Source: Nocardioides sp. HDW12B (GTDB taxonomy: Bacteria; Actinomycetota; Actinomycetes; Propionibacteriales; Nocardioidaceae). From it: DNA of 64,000 bases. Of this stretch, positions 26,764 through 37,359 are shown piece after piece (within the stretch, counting starts at the first letter, position 1; each line of letters starts with the position of its first letter). The stretch lies in the NCBI RefSeq assembly GCF_011299595.1, contig NZ_CP049867.1, positions 2,294,001 through 2,358,000 on the forward strand, given 5' to 3'. The translations under genes were made by a program, and so were the position numbers. The notes under the pieces were generated by a model. It did no database searches. It was not told the DNA's origin and saw only the letters and a list, made by a program, of their open reading frames with translations.

Positions 26764-27483
26764 TCAGGCGGGTCGGCGGGCGAGGAGCACGGAGTCCTCG
26801 ACGTCCATGTCGTGGCCGTCGTGGACCTGGCGGCGCGGCCGCTGGTCCACGGTGACGACGTCGAGCCCGGTGCCCTCGAGCCCGGGCACCAGGTCCGCGG
26901 CCCGGAACATCGCGGAGGTGCGCCAGCTCGGCCCGGGCATGTCCGGCACCGGCGCGTGCCCGACCACGAGCAGGTGACCCCCCGGGGCCACTGCGTCCGC
27001 GAGCCGGCGCACGACGGCGACCATGCCGCCGTCGGCGGGGTGGAGGAAGTGGGTCGTGACGAGGTCCCAGGTCCGCCCGTCGGCGTCGAGGTCGCGGGCG
27101 TCGACCTGCCACCAGTCGCACTGCCCGGCCGCGCCGGCCTCCTCGGCGTGGGCGCGCGCCCGCTCGAGGCCGGCCTGCGAGAAGTCGGCCCCGGTGACGT
27201 GCCAGCCCTGCTGGGCCAGCCAGACCACGTCACCGCCCTCGCCGCAGCCGAGGTCGAGCGCGGTCCCGGCGGCTCCCGCGGCACGGGGGGCCAGCCGCCC
27301 CGCCTCGGTGACGAGCTGGGCGTTGGGACGCCCGCTCCAGGTGCGACCCGACCCGGCGTACCGCTCGTCCCAGCCCTCCGGCTCGAACAAGGCGCGGAAC
27401 TCCTCGGCCGGGTCGACAGCCCGGTCGGTGCCGTCGGCGGCGTGGTCGTGGGGGGCGTGGTCGTACGGCGCGGGTGTGGTCAT
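26764..27483 (-). CDS. Class I SAM-dependent methyltransferase
   Basis: A 239-residue protein with the SAM-binding glycine motif ALDLGCGEGGDVVWLA, post-I acidic residue in VTGADFS, and the motif LVTTHFLHP. The N terminus is rich in His and Asp. It resembles small-molecule methyltransferases of the UbiE/tellurite-resistance type; no DNA methyltransferase motif (DPPY or PCQ) is present. ATG 27483 is divergent from the XRE-cupin regulator gene with only 67 bases between, and it is the likely target of that regulator. The substrate is unknown. Confidence 0.85.
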   Translation of the reverse strand: MTTPAPYDHAPHDHAADGTDRAVDPAEEFRALFEPEGWDERYAGSGRTWSGRPNAQLVTEAGRLAPRAAGAAGTALDLGCGEGGDVVWLAQQGWHVTGADFSQAGLERARAHAEEAGAAGQCDWWQVDARDLDADGRTWDLVTTHFLHPADGGMVAVVRRLADAVAPGGHLLVVGHAPVPDMPGPSWRTSAMFRAADLVPGLEGTGLDVVTVDQRPRRQVHDGHDMDVEDSVLLARRPA

Positions 27484-27512
27484 GCTCCGACGGTGCTCCA
27501 GCACTCGCGGTT

Positions 27513-27543
27513 CTGACAAGTTTCTTTGCCGATGTGGCAAACT
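27513..27543 (+). promoter_or_regulatory. Promoter and operator of the XRE-cupin gene
   Basis: CTGACA (27513-27518) and CAAACT (27538-27543) are 19 bases apart, and CAAACT is seven bases before ATG 27551. A perfect inverted repeat TTTGCC-GATGT-GGCAAA (27525-27541) lies across the spacer and -10 box, placed to block RNA polymerase when bound. Confidence 0.6.
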
Positions 27544-27550
27544 CGGGGAC

Positions 27551-28156
27551 ATGACCGAGACGACGAGGATCCCGACCGGGGCCGGCGGCGAGATGCACGA
27601 GGTGCTCGAGAACGTCGGCCCCCGGCTCAAGGCCCTCCGCCTCGAGCGCGGCGCCACGCTGAGCGCCCTGGCGACGACCACCGGCATCTCGGTGAGCACC
27701 CTGTCCCGGCTGGAGTCCGGTCAGCGCAAGCCGACCCTGGAGCTGCTGCTGCCGCTCGCCCGCGCCCACCAGGTGCCGCTGGACGAGCTGGTGGACGCGC
27801 CCGAGACCGGTGACCCCCGGGTGCACGCGAAGCCGATCAAGCGGCACGGGCAGACGATCATCCCGCTGACCCGCCGCCCCGGCGGGTTGCAGGCCTACAA
27901 GCTGGTCATCCCGCCGCGCTACCCCGCCGAGCGCGACCGCCGGCTGCGCACCCACGAGGGCTACGAGTGGCTCTACGTGCTCTCCGGCAGCCTCCACCTG
28001 CACCTCGGGGCGAAGGTCTTCGACCTCGGCCCGGGCGAGGTCGTGGAGTTCGACACCCGGGTGCCGCACCTGGTCGCCAACCACGCCGCCGTACCGGCCG
28101 AGGCGCTGGCGCTCTTCGGGCCGCAGGGCGAGCGGATGCACGTCCGCAACGACTGA
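27551..28156 (+). CDS. XRE-family repressor with cupin sensor domain
   Basis: A 201-residue regulator. Residues about 20-80 are an XRE helix-turn-helix (RLKALRLERGATLSALATTTGISVSTLSRLESGQRKP), described here in pieces: the recognition helix is ISVSTLSRLESG. Residues about 110-195 form a cupin (HEGYEWLYVLSGSLHLHLG and the GEVVEFDTRVPH motif) that probably binds a small ligand. It is divergent from the methyltransferase gene, and the operator at 27525-27541 should control it and perhaps its neighbour. Such regulators act as ligand-dependent repressors; the ligand is unknown. Confidence 0.88.
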   Translation: MTETTRIPTGAGGEMHEVLENVGPRLKALRLERGATLSALATTTGISVSTLSRLESGQRKPTLELLLPLARAHQVPLDELVDAPETGDPRVHAKPIKRHGQTIIPLTRRPGGLQAYKLVIPPRYPAERDRRLRTHEGYEWLYVLSGSLHLHLGAKVFDLGPGEVVEFDTRVPHLVANHAAVPAEALALFGPQGERMHVRND

Positions 28157-28162
28157 GCGCGG

Positions 28163-28975
28163 CTACCGCTTCGGCGGGAGCGGCACGAAGAACGAGACCC
28201 GCTGCTGGTAGTCCCGGTAGGCCGGGCGGTCCTGCATGCGCCGCTCCGTGCGCTTGGCGCCGGTGGCGTAGACGAGGAAGTACGACATCGCCAGCGGGGC
28301 GGGAAAGGTCCACGCGGCGGGCGCCGATGCGGCGGCCGCCAGCCAGGCGCCGTCCCAGACCAGCGAGTCGCCGAAGTAGTTGGGGTGCCGCGACCACCCC
28401 CACAGCCCGGTGTCCAGCACGTCAGGCGTCTCCTCGCCGCGCTCCTTCGCCGCCGACTTCTGCGCCATGAAGGCTGCCTTCTGGCGGTCCGCCGTCGCCT
28501 CGACGACCGCGCCGACGACCATCAGCGTGACGCCGGCCGGGAACAGCCAGGCGCGCGGTCCGCGCGGCAGCCGGCTGGCGGCCGCGACCTGGAGCGGGAC
28601 CGACACGAGCAGCTGGGCGACGGCCTGGGTGCCGAAGACCTTGGCCACCACGGCCGGGACGGAGTCGCCCTCGAGGAACTCGCTGTAGCGGGCGTCCTCC
28701 TCGTCGGTGCCGCGGAGCCGGTCGGCCATGACCTTGCCCAGCCGCGCGGCCCAGCCGGTGGTGGCCGCCGCGAGCGCCCAGCGCCGAGCCGGGTCGCCGT
28801 TGCCGGCGACGGCCCCGGTGAGGGCGACGGCGGCCAGGCCGGGTCCCCACACGCCGTCCGCGTAGTCGCGCCGCCCGGCCCGCACGCCGACCACGGCGGT
28901 GCCGACCTGCAGCGCGGTGACGACGGCGGCGGAGGCTCCGGCCACGCGGCGCAGGTTGCTGGTGTCGAGGCTCAT
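28163..28975 (-). CDS. DUF1295 membrane protein (steroid 5-alpha-reductase-like)
   Basis: A 270-residue integral membrane protein with about seven hydrophobic segments. GLWGWSRHPNYFGDSLVWDG near the C terminus is the family signature, related to isoprenylcysteine methyltransferases and steroid reductases. A SAM- or NADPH-dependent lipid reaction is possible but unproven. ATG 28975 is preferred because TTGGAT lies six bases upstream; ATG 28987 is the alternative. It is convergent with the XRE-cupin gene. Confidence 0.83.
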   Translation of the reverse strand: MSLDTSNLRRVAGASAAVVTALQVGTAVVGVRAGRRDYADGVWGPGLAAVALTGAVAGNGDPARRWALAAATTGWAARLGKVMADRLRGTDEEDARYSEFLEGDSVPAVVAKVFGTQAVAQLLVSVPLQVAAASRLPRGPRAWLFPAGVTLMVVGAVVEATADRQKAAFMAQKSAAKERGEETPDVLDTGLWGWSRHPNYFGDSLVWDGAWLAAAASAPAAWTFPAPLAMSYFLVYATGAKRTERRMQDRPAYRDYQQRVSFFVPLPPKR

Positions 28976-29019
28976 GGGCCCATCCAACTCCGCGCGACCA
29001 ACTCTGAGAGGGTGGCGCG

Positions 29020-29496
29020 ATGGAAACCGTGGACGTCGTCGCCGGCCTCGTCGTGCTGGTCGGACTGGTCGGTGTGGTGGTGCCCGTCCTGCCGGGCGGC
29101 CTGCTCATCGGTCTCGCGCTGCTGGGGTGGGCCCTGGCCGTCGGCACCGGCCAGGCGTGGCTGGTGGCCGTGCTCGGCGGCGCGATCCTGCTGGTCGGCG
29201 CCGTCGTGAAGTACGCCGTCCCGGGTCGCCGGATGCAGCAGCAGGGCGTCCCGGGGCGGACGCTGGCCGCGGGCGCGGTCCTCGGCGTGATCGGCTTCTT
29301 CGTCATCCCCGTGATCGGCCTGCCGATCGGCTTCGTGGGCGGCATCTACCTCTCCGAGCTGCAGCGGCTCGGGCCGGACCGGGCGTGGCCGGCCACGAAG
29401 GTCGCGCTGCGGGCCGTCGGGCTCGCCGTCCTCATCGAGCTGAGCGCCGCCGTCCTCGCCACCCTGGTCTTCGTCGTGGGCGCGGCCACCACGTGA
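29020..29496 (+). CDS. DUF456 membrane protein
   Basis: A 158-residue membrane protein with four or five helices of high Gly/Val content. The repeated pattern of [19 protein letters not shown] and [19 protein letters not shown] is typical of DUF456. No function is known. The TGA overlaps the GTG of the next transporter gene, so it forms a two-gene operon with it. Confidence 0.83.
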   Translation: METVDVVAGLVVLVGLVGVVVPVLPGGLLIGLALLGWALAVGTGQAWLVAVLGGAILLVGAVVKYAVPGRRMQQQGVPGRTLAAGAVLGVIGFFVIPVIGLPIGFVGGIYLSELQRLGPDRAWPATKVALRAVGLAVLIELSAAVLATLVFVVGAATT

Positions 29497-30344
29497 CGAC
29501 CGTCCTGCTCGCGCTCGCCGCCGCACTCGCCTACGGCTCCTCGGACTTCATCGGCGGTCTCGTCAGCCGCCGCGGCTCGGCCTGGTCGGTGGCCGTCGTC
29601 GTCCAGCTCTCCTCCGCGGTCGTCGCGACCGTCGCCGCGCTGGTGCTCGGCGGCGCACCGAGCGCCGCCGACCTGACCTGGGCGGTGCTGGGCGGCGTCG
29701 GCTCCGGCGTCGGCGTCGGGTTCCTCTTCCGCGGGCTCGGCTCCGGCCGGATGGCCGTGGTCGCCCCGGTCAGCGCGGTCGGCGCCGCGCTCCTGCCGGT
29801 GGCGGTGGGCATCCTCCTCACGGGGTGGCCGCCGCTCGCGGTGGTGCTGGCGGTCGCGACCGGCATCCCCGGCATCTGGCTGGTCTCGCGCGTCGCGGAC
29901 GCCCCGGACCCGGCCGGCGCGCACGGCGGATCCCGGGGGTCGGGCCTCACCGACGGGCTGCTGGCCGGCGTCGGCTTCGGCGTGCTCTTCGCCGCGCTCG
30001 ACCAGGTCTCCGACGGCGCCGGGCTGTGGGCGACCGCCACCACGCAGGCGGCCTCGACGGTGACCGCCGCCGGGCTGGCCGTCGCGACCGGCAGCGTCTG
30101 GTGGCCGCTCCCGCGGACCATCTGGGCGGCGGCCTGGGCCGGGCCCCTGAGCTCGGTGGCGCTGCTGTGCTTCCTGATGGCGACCCAGCAGGGATCGCTC
30201 ACCGTGGCCGCCCTGCTGAGCTCGCTCTACCCCGCCACGACCATCGTGCTGGCCGTGCTGGCCCTGCGCGAGCGCATCCACCGCGCCCAGCTGCTCGGGC
30301 TGCTGCTGTGCGGCGTGACCGTCGGGCTGGTCGCCGTCGGCTGA
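29493..30344 (+). CDS. EamA/DMT-family transporter
   Basis: A 283-residue permease of the drug/metabolite transporter superfamily with ten predicted helices in two EamA halves. [12 protein letters not shown] begins the first half and [25 protein letters not shown] ends the second, the latter being the typical P-A-T-T signature of the tenth helix region. It starts with GTG 29493 inside the DUF456 stop. The substrate is unknown, perhaps an amino acid or drug. Confidence 0.85.
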   Translation: MTTVLLALAAALAYGSSDFIGGLVSRRGSAWSVAVVVQLSSAVVATVAALVLGGAPSAADLTWAVLGGVGSGVGVGFLFRGLGSGRMAVVAPVSAVGAALLPVAVGILLTGWPPLAVVLAVATGIPGIWLVSRVADAPDPAGAHGGSRGSGLTDGLLAGVGFGVLFAALDQVSDGAGLWATATTQAASTVTAAGLAVATGSVWWPLPRTIWAAAWAGPLSSVALLCFLMATQQGSLTVAALLSSLYPATTIVLAVLALRERIHRAQLLGLLLCGVTVGLVAVG

Positions 30345-30454
30345 CGGACCCGGCGGTTCAGCCTCCGGAGCCACGTCCAGCACCTACGCTGACACAGACA
30401 CCGCAGGCCCCTTCTTTCTCCCCCGCCCCTGGTTCCTGCACCGAGGAGAACGTC

Positions 30455-33268
30455 GTGCTCCGCTCGGACGCCTTCTTCCGGAGGCTCGTCGAGTCCTCCG
30501 GCGATGGCATCTGGGTGTTCGACGACGCCGGCCGCACGATCACCGTGAACGCCCGCATGGCCGAGCTGCTCGGCTACACGCTGCCGGAGCTGCAGGCGAT
30601 GTCACGCACGGACGCCCACGACGAGCAGGGGCGCAGGGAGTTCCTCGCGCACCTCGAGGAGCTGCGCCGCCACGGCCCCAACAGCAGCGACGTGGAGTGC
30701 ACCTACGTCCGCAAGGACGGCTCCTTCGTCCCGCTGATGATCGGGGAGAGCGCGCTGCGCGACGAGGACGGTGAGACCGTCTACGTGCACCGGGTCACCG
30801 ACGACCGCCAGCGACGCGAGCTGATGCACGAGCTGTCCCGCAGCCGCAGCCAGCTCGACGAGGCCCAGGTGATCGCACGGCTCGGCAGCTACGAGCTCGA
30901 CCTCCACACCGCCGAGCTCACGACCTCCCGGCAGATGCACCACCTGCTCGGGCTCGACCCCGACCTGCGGACCATCGAGCCGCGCGACTTCTGGGACCGT
31001 CTCGTCGACGCCGACCGCCCGGCCGTCCTGCGCGCGATGCGGGAGGCGCAGCGCACCCGCACCGACTTCACCTTCGACACCCGGTTGCGCCGCGACGACG
31101 AGTCGATCGTCTGGCTGCGCGGTCTGGGTCGCTACGTGCTGGACTCGCAGGGCCGCTCCGTCCGCGTCAGCGGGACCCTCCAGGACGTCAGCGACGTCAA
31201 GGAGGCCGAGCTCCAGCTGCTCGACGCCGCGGTCCTCAACGGACTGATGCAGGTGATGGCCACCGCCGCCAACGAGGCGCAGACCCTGGTCGAGGCCTGC
31301 GAGGTGGTGCGCCACCAGCTGCTCGACCAGGACGACTGGACCCGGGCCGTCGGGTGGACCGTCGACCCGCTGGGACGCCTCACGCCGTACCTCGGCCCGG
31401 ACCCCGGTCCGGACCGCACCCCCGTCGAGCACGAGCTGCGCCTGGCCGAGCGGATCCTGGAGACCCGCGAGACGGTCTTCGACGAGACGTCCCACCCGCT
31501 GCAGCCCTCGGTCGGGTTCCTCATCACCCACGCCGGCCGGCCGCTCATGGTCTTCGTCATCACCACCGCGACGCCCTTCGAGCGCCACGAGCTGGTCACG
31601 AGCATGCTGCACCAGGTGGCCGGCCAGCTCGGCACCGTGGCCGACCGCGAGCACGCGACCCAGGAGCTCGCCGAGGCCCGGGACGACGCGATGCAGGCGT
31701 CCCGGCTGAAGTCGGAGTTCGTGGCGATGATGAGCCACGAGATCCGCACCCCGATGAACGGCGTGATCGGGCTCAACGACCTCCTGCTTCGCACCGACCT
31801 CGACACCCACCAGCGGCGTCTGGCCAGCGGGGTGCAGACGGCCGGTCGCAGCCTGCTCGGCGTCATCAACGACATCCTCGACTTCTCCAAGATCGAGGCC
31901 GGCCAGCTCGAGCTCGAGACCGTCGAGTTCGACCTGCGGAGCGTGCTCGACCAGACGCTCGAGATCCTCTCCGGCGTGGCCAGCGACAAGCAGCTGGAGA
32001 TCCGCACCCACGTCGACCCCGCCATCCCGCGGGTGCTCGTCGGTGACCCCACGCGCTTCGGCCAGGTGATCGCCAACCTGGTCTCGAACGCCGTCAAGTT
32101 CACCCACGACGGCCTCGTCGAGATCGAGGCCCGGCTCGACTCCCCCACGACGGACGGCGTCACCCTGGTCGTCGAGGTGACCGACACGGGCGTCGGCATC
32201 GACCCCGCGGTGCGGCCCCACCTCTTCGAGCCGTTCCGGCAGGCCGACGCCTCGACCACCCGGACCTTCGGCGGCACCGGCCTGGGCCTCGCGATCTGCC
32301 ACCAGCTGGTGGGGGCGATGGGCGGCCGCATCGGCGTGCAGAGCACGCCCGGCGAGGGCTCGCGCTTCTGGTTCACCGTCGGGCTGGGGCTCGGGAGCAG
32401 CCCGGCCGCGCCCGCCACCCCCCACGCCCCCGCGTCGACCCCGTCGGGCACGACGCACCCCCGCGGGCGGGTGCTGGTGGTGGAGGACAACGACATCAAC
32501 CAGCTCGTCGCCCTGGGTCTGCTGGAGGCGCTCGGCTACTCCGCCCACGTCGTCGACAACGGTCTCGACGCCGTCCGCGCGGTGGCGGCCGGCCCGTTCG
32601 ACGCCGTCCTCATGGACATCCAGATGCCCGGCATGGACGGGTACGCCGCCGCACGCGGCATCCGCGACGCCGAGCCGGAGCGGCGTCGTACGCCGATCAT
32701 CGCGATGACGGCCTCCGCCCTGCAGGGCGAGCGCGAGCGGTGCCTGGCCGCCGGCATGGACGACTACCTCTCGAAGCCGGTCGCCAGCAACCGGCTCGAG
32801 GCCGTGCTCGCGCACTACCTGGGCTCGACCGCGGCCGGGCCGATGGTCCCCGAGGCCGACCCCGTGGCCCCCGGGGTGGGCGTGGACCTCGACACCGGCC
32901 GCCTCGAGGAGCTCGACGCCCTCGGCGAGGGCGCCGCCGCCCTGGTGACCCGCGCCATCACCAACTTCATCGGTCAGGCGCCGCGCACCCTGCAGGACCT
33001 CGAGGAGGCGGACCGCCGCGGCGACGTCGAGCAGGTGGCCGCGCTGGCGCACCGGCTCAAGGGCAGCGCCTGGAACCTCGGCGCGGTCCGCGTCGGCGAC
33101 CTCTGCGAACGCCTGGAGCGCGAGGCGCGGGCGGAGGACCTGACCGACGTGGCCGGACAGCTCGCGGCGGTCCGGGCAGCGTACGACGACGCGACCCGCG
33201 CCCTGCGCGCCTACCGCGACCTCGACGACGAGCCCGTCGTCGCGGCCCCCGCCGGCCGCACCGGCTGA
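30455..33268 (+). CDS. Hybrid sensor histidine kinase with receiver and HPt domains
   Basis: A 937-residue soluble multi-domain sensor. The order is PAS (about 5-120), PAS (about 135-250), a GAF-like linker (about 260-400), dimerisation domain with phospho-His428 ([12 protein letters not shown]), ATPase domain ([26 protein letters not shown]), receiver with phospho-Asp721 ([11 protein letters not shown]) and HPt with His866 ([12 protein letters not shown]). No membrane segment is seen, so it senses cytoplasmic signals. All phosphorelay residues are intact, but no separate response regulator is encoded next to it. GTG 30455 follows GAGGAG by six bases. Confidence 0.92.
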   Translation: MLRSDAFFRRLVESSGDGIWVFDDAGRTITVNARMAELLGYTLPELQAMSRTDAHDEQGRREFLAHLEELRRHGPNSSDVECTYVRKDGSFVPLMIGESALRDEDGETVYVHRVTDDRQRRELMHELSRSRSQLDEAQVIARLGSYELDLHTAELTTSRQMHHLLGLDPDLRTIEPRDFWDRLVDADRPAVLRAMREAQRTRTDFTFDTRLRRDDESIVWLRGLGRYVLDSQGRSVRVSGTLQDVSDVKEAELQLLDAAVLNGLMQVMATAANEAQTLVEACEVVRHQLLDQDDWTRAVGWTVDPLGRLTPYLGPDPGPDRTPVEHELRLAERILETRETVFDETSHPLQPSVGFLITHAGRPLMVFVITTATPFERHELVTSMLHQVAGQLGTVADREHATQELAEARDDAMQASRLKSEFVAMMSHEIRTPMNGVIGLNDLLLRTDLDTHQRRLASGVQTAGRSLLGVINDILDFSKIEAGQLELETVEFDLRSVLDQTLEILSGVASDKQLEIRTHVDPAIPRVLVGDPTRFGQVIANLVSNAVKFTHDGLVEIEARLDSPTTDGVTLVVEVTDTGVGIDPAVRPHLFEPFRQADASTTRTFGGTGLGLAICHQLVGAMGGRIGVQSTPGEGSRFWFTVGLGLGSSPAAPATPHAPASTPSGTTHPRGRVLVVEDNDINQLVALGLLEALGYSAHVVDNGLDAVRAVAAGPFDAVLMDIQMPGMDGYAAARGIRDAEPERRRTPIIAMTASALQGERERCLAAGMDDYLSKPVASNRLEAVLAHYLGSTAAGPMVPEADPVAPGVGVDLDTGRLEELDALGEGAAALVTRAITNFIGQAPRTLQDLEEADRRGDVEQVAALAHRLKGSAWNLGAVRVGDLCERLEREARAEDLTDVAGQLAAVRAAYDDATRALRAYRDLDDEPVVAAPAGRTG

Positions 33269-33290
33269 CCCTCCTCCCGACGCGGTCGCA

Positions 33291-33334
33291 CGCCCGAAAA
33301 GGCGTCGACCGGGTTGAGCCCCCCGCTTTCGGGG
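33291..33334 (+). other. Two small hairpins before the PAQR-type gene
   Basis: ACGCC/GGCGT (near 33291-33305) and CCCCG-CTTT-CGGGG (33321-33334) can form short hairpins between the hybrid kinase gene and the PAQR-type gene. They may end the kinase transcript or lie in the leader of the next gene. I could not match a known riboswitch. Confidence 0.3.
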
Positions 33335-33412
33335 CACGTGATGACTGTCAGCACCCCTCGCGTCGCCCTCCCAGGCCCCGTGTCGAGTTCTCTCGGGCCA
33401 GAGGAGATCGCC

Positions 33413-34120
33413 GTGCCCCCACCGTCACCCGTCATCCACGACCGTTCCGTCGCCCAGCTGGCGCACGACGTCGTCGTCGAGCCGTGGGAGGCGGCCAAGC
33501 CGCACCTGCGGGGCTGGCTGCACGCCGGGGTCAGCCCGCTCGTGCTGGCCGCCGGCATCGTGCTGGTGTGCCTCGCCCCCACCCCGGCGTCCCGCTGGGC
33601 CGCGGCGGTCTACTCGGTCGCGGGGATCACGCTGTTCGCGACCAGCGCGCTCTACAACGTCGGGACCTGGGGCCCGCGCGGGCACGCGATCCTGCAACGC
33701 ATCGACCACGGCAACATCTACCTGATCATCGCCGGCACCTACACGCCGGTCGCGACCCTGGCGCTGGCCGGGTGGAAGGAGGACCTGGTAGTCATCGGCG
33801 CCTGGGTCGCCGCGACCCTGGGTGTCGCCTTCCGCGTGCTGTGGATCGGCGCGCCGCGCTACCTCTACACCGGCCTCTACATCGCTCTCGGCTGGTCGAT
33901 CGCGCCGTTCATGGGCGACATCTTCGCGGCCAGCACCGCCGTCGGCACGCTCACGCTCGCCGGCGGCCTGCTCTACACGGTCGGTGGCGTCGTGTACGCC
34001 GTGAAGCGACCGGACCCGCGTCCCACCTGGTTCGGCTTCCACGAGATCTTCCACGCCTTCACGATCGGCGCCTGGGCGTGCCAGTACATCGCGATCTCGG
34101 TGCTGACCTACCGGGCCTGA
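33413..34120 (+). CDS. Hemolysin III/PAQR family membrane protein
   Basis: A 235-residue protein with seven predicted helices. Family residues are present: SALYNVGTW near helix 3, [18 protein letters not shown], and the C-terminal [10 protein letters not shown] with His ligands of a buried zinc site. Bacterial relatives (TrhA/YqfA) affect membrane fluidity and may act as lipid hydrolases; haemolysis itself is not implied. GTG 33413 follows GAGGAG by six bases; ATG 33341 would add a Pro/Ser-rich extension. Confidence 0.87.
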   Translation: MPPPSPVIHDRSVAQLAHDVVVEPWEAAKPHLRGWLHAGVSPLVLAAGIVLVCLAPTPASRWAAAVYSVAGITLFATSALYNVGTWGPRGHAILQRIDHGNIYLIIAGTYTPVATLALAGWKEDLVVIGAWVAATLGVAFRVLWIGAPRYLYTGLYIALGWSIAPFMGDIFAASTAVGTLTLAGGLLYTVGGVVYAVKRPDPRPTWFGFHEIFHAFTIGAWACQYIAISVLTYRA

Positions 34121-34130
34121 CCCGCCCGCG

Positions 34131-36047
34131 TCAGGGCACGGACGTCACGAGGACGTTGTCGTACCGCGCCTGCACGGGAGCGTTCGTCGCGCTGCCGGAC
34201 AGGTACGGCGACAGCCCGATGCCGCCGGGCGCCTGGAGGACGGCCGTCGCGTCGGTGCGCGCGATCGTCCAAGCGGCCGGCTCGGGCGCCCCGAGCTTCC
34301 AGACCTTGAGCACGAGGTTCGTCGGGCCGACGCCGGTGCTCCGGGCCTTCACGAGGAGGGTGTCGCCGGCGGCGTACGTCAGGCCGGGAACCGAGACCTG
34401 CGCACCGACCCCGGTGGTCCCGGACCCGGCCACGAAGCGGGCGAAGTCGACGAACACGACACCGTCGGACCGGACACGCACCAGGGCGCGGTAGTCCCCG
34501 CTCGTGGTCCGCCGCAGGAAGAGCGTGTGGTCCACCCGCGCGTTGGTGCCCGCCGGCACCTTGTCGAGGCCGAGCTCGAAGGACACCTCCACGTCGCGGC
34601 CCTGGGCACCCGGCAGGAGCGAGACCGGGCCGCGGCCCGGCGCTCCCATGACGCTGCGTCCCTTGCCTCCGGACACCGAGGACACCCCGGGCGTGGTGGC
34701 GACGGTCCAGGGTCCGCCGACGTCCGCGCTGCCCCAGGTGTTGGTCAGGCTGCGTTCGAACGGGTCACGCGCCACCACCTGCTCCGCGGCGACGACCACC
34801 TGGCGCGTGACCGAGTGGGTGGCCCCGGCGTCGTCGGTGACGGTGAGGGTGACGTCGTAGGTCCCCGGACCCGGGTACGTGTGCCTCACCGTCACCCCGG
34901 CGCCCGTCCGGCCGTCGCCGAACGCCCAGTCGTACGTCGCCACCCTGCCGTCGGGATCGGAGGACCCGGAGGCGTCGAGATCGACGGTGAGAGCGCTGGT
35001 ACTCGAGGTGAACCTGGCGGTCGGAGCCTGGTTGGGGGGCGCGGCGCCGCGCGTCAGCGTGAACGCGTCGGAGAAGGTGCCCCCGGCTGCGCGCACGAAT
35101 CGCACGGTCATCGCGTCCGGCGTGACGTCGAAGTCACCGAACCCGAACGTGGGGTTCTGGTTCGCACCCGACGTGGCCGCGAAGTAGGGCGCCTCCGGGT
35201 CGTTGCTGTTGACGTCGCGTAGCGCGATGCCACCCGTCCCGAGGACGCCGAACACGGTGCCGGCGCCGGCCGTCATGGAGCTGTCCGCGTCGACGACGCA
35301 GGCGGCGTTGTAGCCACCGATCGTCAGGGACGTGCACCCGGCCCCGAGCCCGATCTGCTTGCTCCGCATGTAGGAGTGCTCGTGACCGCTCAGCACGAGG
35401 TCCACCTTCTTGGTCAGCAGCATGTCGACCAGCCCGGCGCCGACCTCGCACCCGTAGACGCCGACGGACAGGCACGGCTTGTGCATGCCGACGACGACCC
35501 AGGGGATGTCAGCCGCCCGGGCGCCGTCGATGGCCGACGCCGTCCAGCTGTAGCGCGGCGTGCCGGGGGCGTAGCTCCAGGTGGTGCCGTCGGGGAAGGG
35601 CAGCGCCGGCGAGATCATCACGAAGCGGATCAGCGGGTCGTCCTGCGGGACGTCCACGAAGTACTGGCGCCCGTAGGTCCCGACGAGGCCCGGGAGCTGG
35701 TTGGGCAGGCACGCGGAGAAGTCGTTGATGTTGCCGTTCAGGCCGTTGCTCTCGTGGTTCCCGGCGAGCAGCTCGACGGGGAACCCCGGGCCCACCCGGT
35801 CGGTGACGAAGTCGCACCAGCCCTGCTCCGCGCCGGTCGCTCCGTAGGAGAGGTCACCCAGCGCGAAGTGCGCGTCCGGGTCGGCCGTGGCGAGCTGGTC
35901 GAGGACCGGACCGGTGGTCGTCACGGATCCGCCGATGTCGCCCACCGCCGTGAAGTGGACGTGGGTCGGGCTCGGCGCCCCGACCGCCGCCGACGAGAGG
36001 GCGAGCAGCATGGTCACACCGAGGAGGAACGCCGTACGCCGGCCCAT
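34131..36047 (-). CDS. Secreted metallophosphoesterase with PKD domain
   Basis: A 638-residue extracellular protein. After a signal peptide (about 1-23) comes a calcineurin-like phosphoesterase with VGDIGG, LGDLSYG, GNHES and SGHEHS, the four metal-binding motifs. A PKD domain follows (about 340-420, with [10 protein letters not shown] and [16 protein letters not shown]), then a beta-rich C-terminal domain of about 190 residues that looks like a concanavalin/LamG-type lectin. No LPXTG or membrane anchor is seen. ATG 36047 has TAGAGT seven bases before it. The substrate is probably an extracellular phosphate ester. Confidence 0.88.
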   Translation of the reverse strand: MGRRTAFLLGVTMLLALSSAAVGAPSPTHVHFTAVGDIGGSVTTTGPVLDQLATADPDAHFALGDLSYGATGAEQGWCDFVTDRVGPGFPVELLAGNHESNGLNGNINDFSACLPNQLPGLVGTYGRQYFVDVPQDDPLIRFVMISPALPFPDGTTWSYAPGTPRYSWTASAIDGARAADIPWVVVGMHKPCLSVGVYGCEVGAGLVDMLLTKKVDLVLSGHEHSYMRSKQIGLGAGCTSLTIGGYNAACVVDADSSMTAGAGTVFGVLGTGGIALRDVNSNDPEAPYFAATSGANQNPTFGFGDFDVTPDAMTVRFVRAAGGTFSDAFTLTRGAAPPNQAPTARFTSSTSALTVDLDASGSSDPDGRVATYDWAFGDGRTGAGVTVRHTYPGPGTYDVTLTVTDDAGATHSVTRQVVVAAEQVVARDPFERSLTNTWGSADVGGPWTVATTPGVSSVSGGKGRSVMGAPGRGPVSLLPGAQGRDVEVSFELGLDKVPAGTNARVDHTLFLRRTTSGDYRALVRVRSDGVVFVDFARFVAGSGTTGVGAQVSVPGLTYAAGDTLLVKARSTGVGPTNLVLKVWKLGAPEPAAWTIARTDATAVLQAPGGIGLSPYLSGSATNAPVQARYDNVLVTSVP

Positions 36048-36054
36048 GGCAGCG

Positions 36055-36060
36055 ACTCTA
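36055..36060 (-). promoter_or_regulatory. -10 box of the metallophosphoesterase gene, leaderless promoter
   Basis: TAGAGT on the minus strand is followed by seven bases and then ATG 36047. Confidence 0.5.
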
Positions 36061-36151
36061 GGACGCTGCCGCCTCCGTGAGCCGGTCCAGGCGTCCCCCG
36101 TCCCCCTGGCTTTGGTCCCTGCCCGGTCGTGACGACCCTGCCGCGGTGCCC

Positions 36152-37312
36152 CTAGGCCGACGGTGGGTCGACCGGCGCGGTCCAGTACTGCTGCCGTGAC
36201 TCGTAGGAGACCGTGCCGTACAGCGGCAGGTACTCCTCGTAGCGAGCACGGTCACCGAACACGGCGGACGGGTCCTGGCCGGCCGCCTCGAACTGCTCGA
36301 CCGCGTCGGCCGAGTCCAGCTGCACCCCGCGCGCGACGACCAGCTGCGGCACCTCGCGGCCCTCCACCCAGTCCGCCCCGAACTGACCGAGACCGAACCC
36401 CATCAGCTTCCAGGCGAAGGCGATGCTGAGCTTGTAGGCGCCGCCCTGCTTGATGAGCGCCAGCGCCTCCCTGTCCCCGTCGACGCCGGACAGGAACATG
36501 TCGTCGGTGAGCTTCCCCTGCTCGGCCAGCGCCTTGTGAGCGCCCACGACGATCGTGTCCCCTCCGAGCACGACCTTGATGTCGGAGTAGCGCTGCAGCG
36601 CCGACGTCATCGTGTTGAAGCCCGACGTGGTGCTGATCTCGGCGACCGTGATGTCGCCGACCACCTCGATGCCGCCACCGCCTGTCTTCAGGCCGTCGAG
36701 CACCCCGTCGTGCCGGAGCCTCAGCTGCGGCGACGCACTGTCCAGGTTGAAGTACAGCACCTGCGCGTTCCCGCCGAGCTCGGCGACGCAGTAGTCGGCG
36801 GCCGCCTTCCCCTGGTCGTAGCCGATCTGGTACTGGCTGGCGACGACCTGCATCGTGCTGGGCGCGGTGATGATCCCCTGGGTGCAGACCCCGCGGTCGA
36901 TGGCCCGCTGCAGCACGACGGCGTCGGCGTCGGGGCTGAGCGGCTGCATCGCGAGCGCACCGACCCCCTGGTCGAGGAAGCCGTTCATCTGGTCGACGTG
37001 CAACCGGGGATCGTTCCCCGACGTCGCCGTGACGTAGTCGAAGCCACGCTCGGTGGCCGCCAGTCGCATGCCCTGCCCGAAGGCGAGGAAGAACTCCGAG
37101 TCGGCGGTGGGCGCCCACGCCAGACGCTCGGGGAGACCGGTCCCGCCGTCACGCGATCCGGATGGCTCGAAGGGATCCAGCGCGTCGGGGTCGAGCTCAC
37201 CACTGCCGGGGCTGCTGCTGCCACCGCACGCGGCGAGCAGCTCGGAGGCGATGAGGCCACCGGCAGCCACGGCGCCGACCTTCAGCGCGCTTCTTCGGGT
37301 GAGATTCGACAA
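36152..37312 (-). CDS. Solute-binding lipoprotein, sugar-type (Peripla_BP_4)
   Basis: A 386-residue extracytoplasmic binding protein with an N-terminal Tat-like TRRSALK motif and a lipobox LAAC (Cys29). The mature part has the two-lobe type I periplasmic-binding fold, close to ribose/xylose binding proteins (QMNGFLDQGVGALAMQPLSPDA, VLGGDTIVVGAHKALAEQG). It begins with TTG 37312, eight bases after GGAGG. No ATPase or permease gene is near. Instead it is the last gene of a signalling cluster (PP2C regulator, CHASE3 kinase, Rcp1-like regulator), so it may serve as a sensor. That role is inferred. Confidence 0.86.
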   Translation of the reverse strand: MSNLTRRSALKVGAVAAGGLIASELLAACGGSSSPGSGELDPDALDPFEPSGSRDGGTGLPERLAWAPTADSEFFLAFGQGMRLAATERGFDYVTATSGNDPRLHVDQMNGFLDQGVGALAMQPLSPDADAVVLQRAIDRGVCTQGIITAPSTMQVVASQYQIGYDQGKAAADYCVAELGGNAQVLYFNLDSASPQLRLRHDGVLDGLKTGGGGIEVVGDITVAEISTTSGFNTMTSALQRYSDIKVVLGGDTIVVGAHKALAEQGKLTDDMFLSGVDGDREALALIKQGGAYKLSIAFAWKLMGFGLGQFGADWVEGREVPQLVVARGVQLDSADAVEQFEAAGQDPSAVFGDRARYEEYLPLYGTVSYESRQQYWTAPVDPPSA

Positions 37313-37359
37313 GGCAGCAACCTCCGCGGGGGCGGCCCGATGCTACTCGTACGGCGGGC

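Noticed and set aside
26764-28156. Methyltransferase and XRE regulator as a restriction-modification or toxin-antitoxin pair
   Set aside because: The methyltransferase has no DNA-methylase motif, the regulator has a cupin ligand domain, and no nuclease or toxin is next to them.
33291-33412. Riboswitch before the PAQR-type gene
   Set aside because: The hairpins are short and no known riboswitch consensus could be matched by eye.
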